A stretch of DNA of 64,000 nt from Pseudomonas sp. FP453 (lineage in GTDB: Bacteria > Pseudomonadota > Gammaproteobacteria > Pseudomonadales > Pseudomonadaceae). The translations under genes were made by a program, and so were the position numbers. The notes under the pieces are model-generated. The model was not told where the DNA came from. It searched no databases and was given only the letters and a program-made list of their open reading frames with translations. This document shows, piece after piece, positions 63,338-64,000 of the stretch (positions are counted from its first letter, which is position 1; every line of letters starts with the position of its first letter). Where the stretch lies: positions 1,674,001 to 1,738,000 of the forward strand of contig NZ_CP117435.1 in the NCBI RefSeq assembly GCF_030687495.1, in the 5' to 3' direction.

Positions 63338-64000
63338 CAGCGGTTACCGCGACGGCTCATGAACGCCAGACGCTCCAGCAACTGCACGTCTTGCTCGTTC
63401 TTCACCAAGGCGCCGGCCAGCGGCGGGATCGCCTTGGTCGGGTCGCGTTCGCGCAACACGGCTTCGCCGATATTGTCGGCCATCAGCAGCTTGAGCCAGT
63501 CCACCAGTTCGGAGGTGGACGGCTTCTTCTTCAGGCCTGGCACCTTGCGCACGTCGAAGAACACGTCCAGCGCTTCGCTGACCAGGTCCTTCTTGATGTC
63601 GGGGTAGTGCACATCGACGATCTTTTGCAGGGTGGTGCGGTCGGGGAAGGCGATGTAGTGGAAGAAGCAGCGGCGCAGGAACGCGTCCGGCAGTTCTTTT
63701 TCGTTGTTGGAGGTAATGATGATGATCGGGCGTTTCTTCGCCTTGATGGTCTCGTCGATTTCGTAGACGTAGAACTCCATCTTGTCGAGTTCTTGCAGCA
63801 GGTCGTTGGGAAACTCGATGTCGGCCTTGTCGATTTCATCGATCAGCAGGATCACCCGCTCTTCGGACTCGAAGGCTTCCCAGAGCTTGCCCTTTTTCAG
63901 GTAGTTGCGCACGTCGTGGACCTTGTCCACGCCCAGTTGCGAGTCGCGCAGGCGGCTCACCGCGTCGTACTCGTACAGGCCCTGATGGGCCTTGGTGGTG
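63337..64000 (-). CDS. MoxR-family AAA+ ATPase (partial, runs off the right edge)
   Basis: At least 221 residues of a MoxR-type AAA ATPase are present; the N-terminal part with Walker A is outside the window. Visible are Walker B VILLIDEIDKAD, the sensor-1 strand PIIIITSNNEKELPDAFLRRC, and the C-terminal lid. A short internal start would give 207 residues, but in-frame codons continue to the window end, so the gene is longer. It is the upstream partner of the VWA gene. Confidence 0.93.
   Translation of the reverse strand, partial: TTKAHQGLYEYDAVSRLRDSQLGVDKVHDVRNYLKKGKLWEAFESEERVILLIDEIDKADIEFPNDLLQELDKMEFYVYEIDETIKAKKRPIIIITSNNEKELPDAFLRRCFFHYIAFPDRTTLQKIVDVHYPDIKKDLVSEALDVFFDVRKVPGLKKKPSTSELVDWLKLLMADNIGEAVLRERDPTKAIPPLAGALVKNEQDVQLLERLAFMSRRGNR

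Overview
The window is a continuous stretch of GC-rich bacterial chromosome that reads as a Pseudomonas of the P. fluorescens group. This is inferred from the algU-mucA-mucB-mucD stress/alginate locus, the dapA-bamC-purC block, an AraC-type pobR beside pobA, and many dispersed copies of a fluorescens-type REP palindrome (outer motif TGTGGGAGCTGGCTTGCC). There is no rRNA, insertion sequence, prophage, integrase or CRISPR array. One tRNA gene (tRNA-Ser, anticodon CGA) is present.

Layout. 1-16.6 kb is conserved housekeeping: an HDOD protein, ygfZ, sdhE-ygfX, nadB, the AlgU sigma factor operon with two sigma-E-type promoters, the DegP-like protease MucD, a BepA-like metalloprotease, a TusA-like protein, a PerM-type permease, bcp-gcvR, and the dapA-bamC-MBL hydrolase-purC operon followed by tRNA-Ser. 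16.6-46 kb is a more variable, metabolically oriented region. It holds a RelBE-type toxin-antitoxin pair with a clear palindromic operator, a HigBA-type pair whose antitoxin is frameshifted, five tiny proteins or lipoproteins, and a dense series of regulator/target cassettes: a LysR regulator convergent with an MHS-family transporter and a ModA-like binding protein, an aruI-type decarboxylase with an aldehyde dehydrogenase, an MBL/NmrA pair under a divergent LysR, pobR/pobA, cynR/cynTS with a Cache-domain protein, and a gamma-glutamylpolyamine synthetase-like gene. 46-64 kb returns to mostly conserved genes: rnd-ycgL, a D-2-hydroxyacid dehydrogenase, a nitroreductase, ycgN with a metallopeptidase-like pseudoenzyme, an RNA methyltransferase, a YajD-like HNH protein, a spermidine-synthase-like protein, ptrB, a class II amidotransferase, the pxpABC 5-oxoprolinase operon with a divergent LysR, and a VWA/MoxR pair cut by the right edge.

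How genes work together. AlgU, MucA, MucB and MucD form a regulated envelope-stress circuit; MucA is full length, so no mucoid-type truncation is visible, and no mucC is present between mucB and mucD. CynT, CynS and CynR form a cyanate detoxification unit. PobR and PobA feed 4-hydroxybenzoate into protocatechuate. PxpA, PxpB and PxpC recycle 5-oxoproline. AruI and the adjacent dehydrogenase fit the 2-ketoarginine branch of arginine catabolism.

I do not see a clearly new defence or mobile system. The observations most worth a second look are: two REP doublets arranged inside-out with very long palindromes, the toxin-intact/antitoxin-broken HigBA locus, a secondary transporter translationally coupled to a periplasmic binding protein, a Cache-domain secreted protein in the cyanate operon, a metallopeptidase-like protein and an MBL-fold protein that have lost metal ligands, and several small genes that are easily missed.
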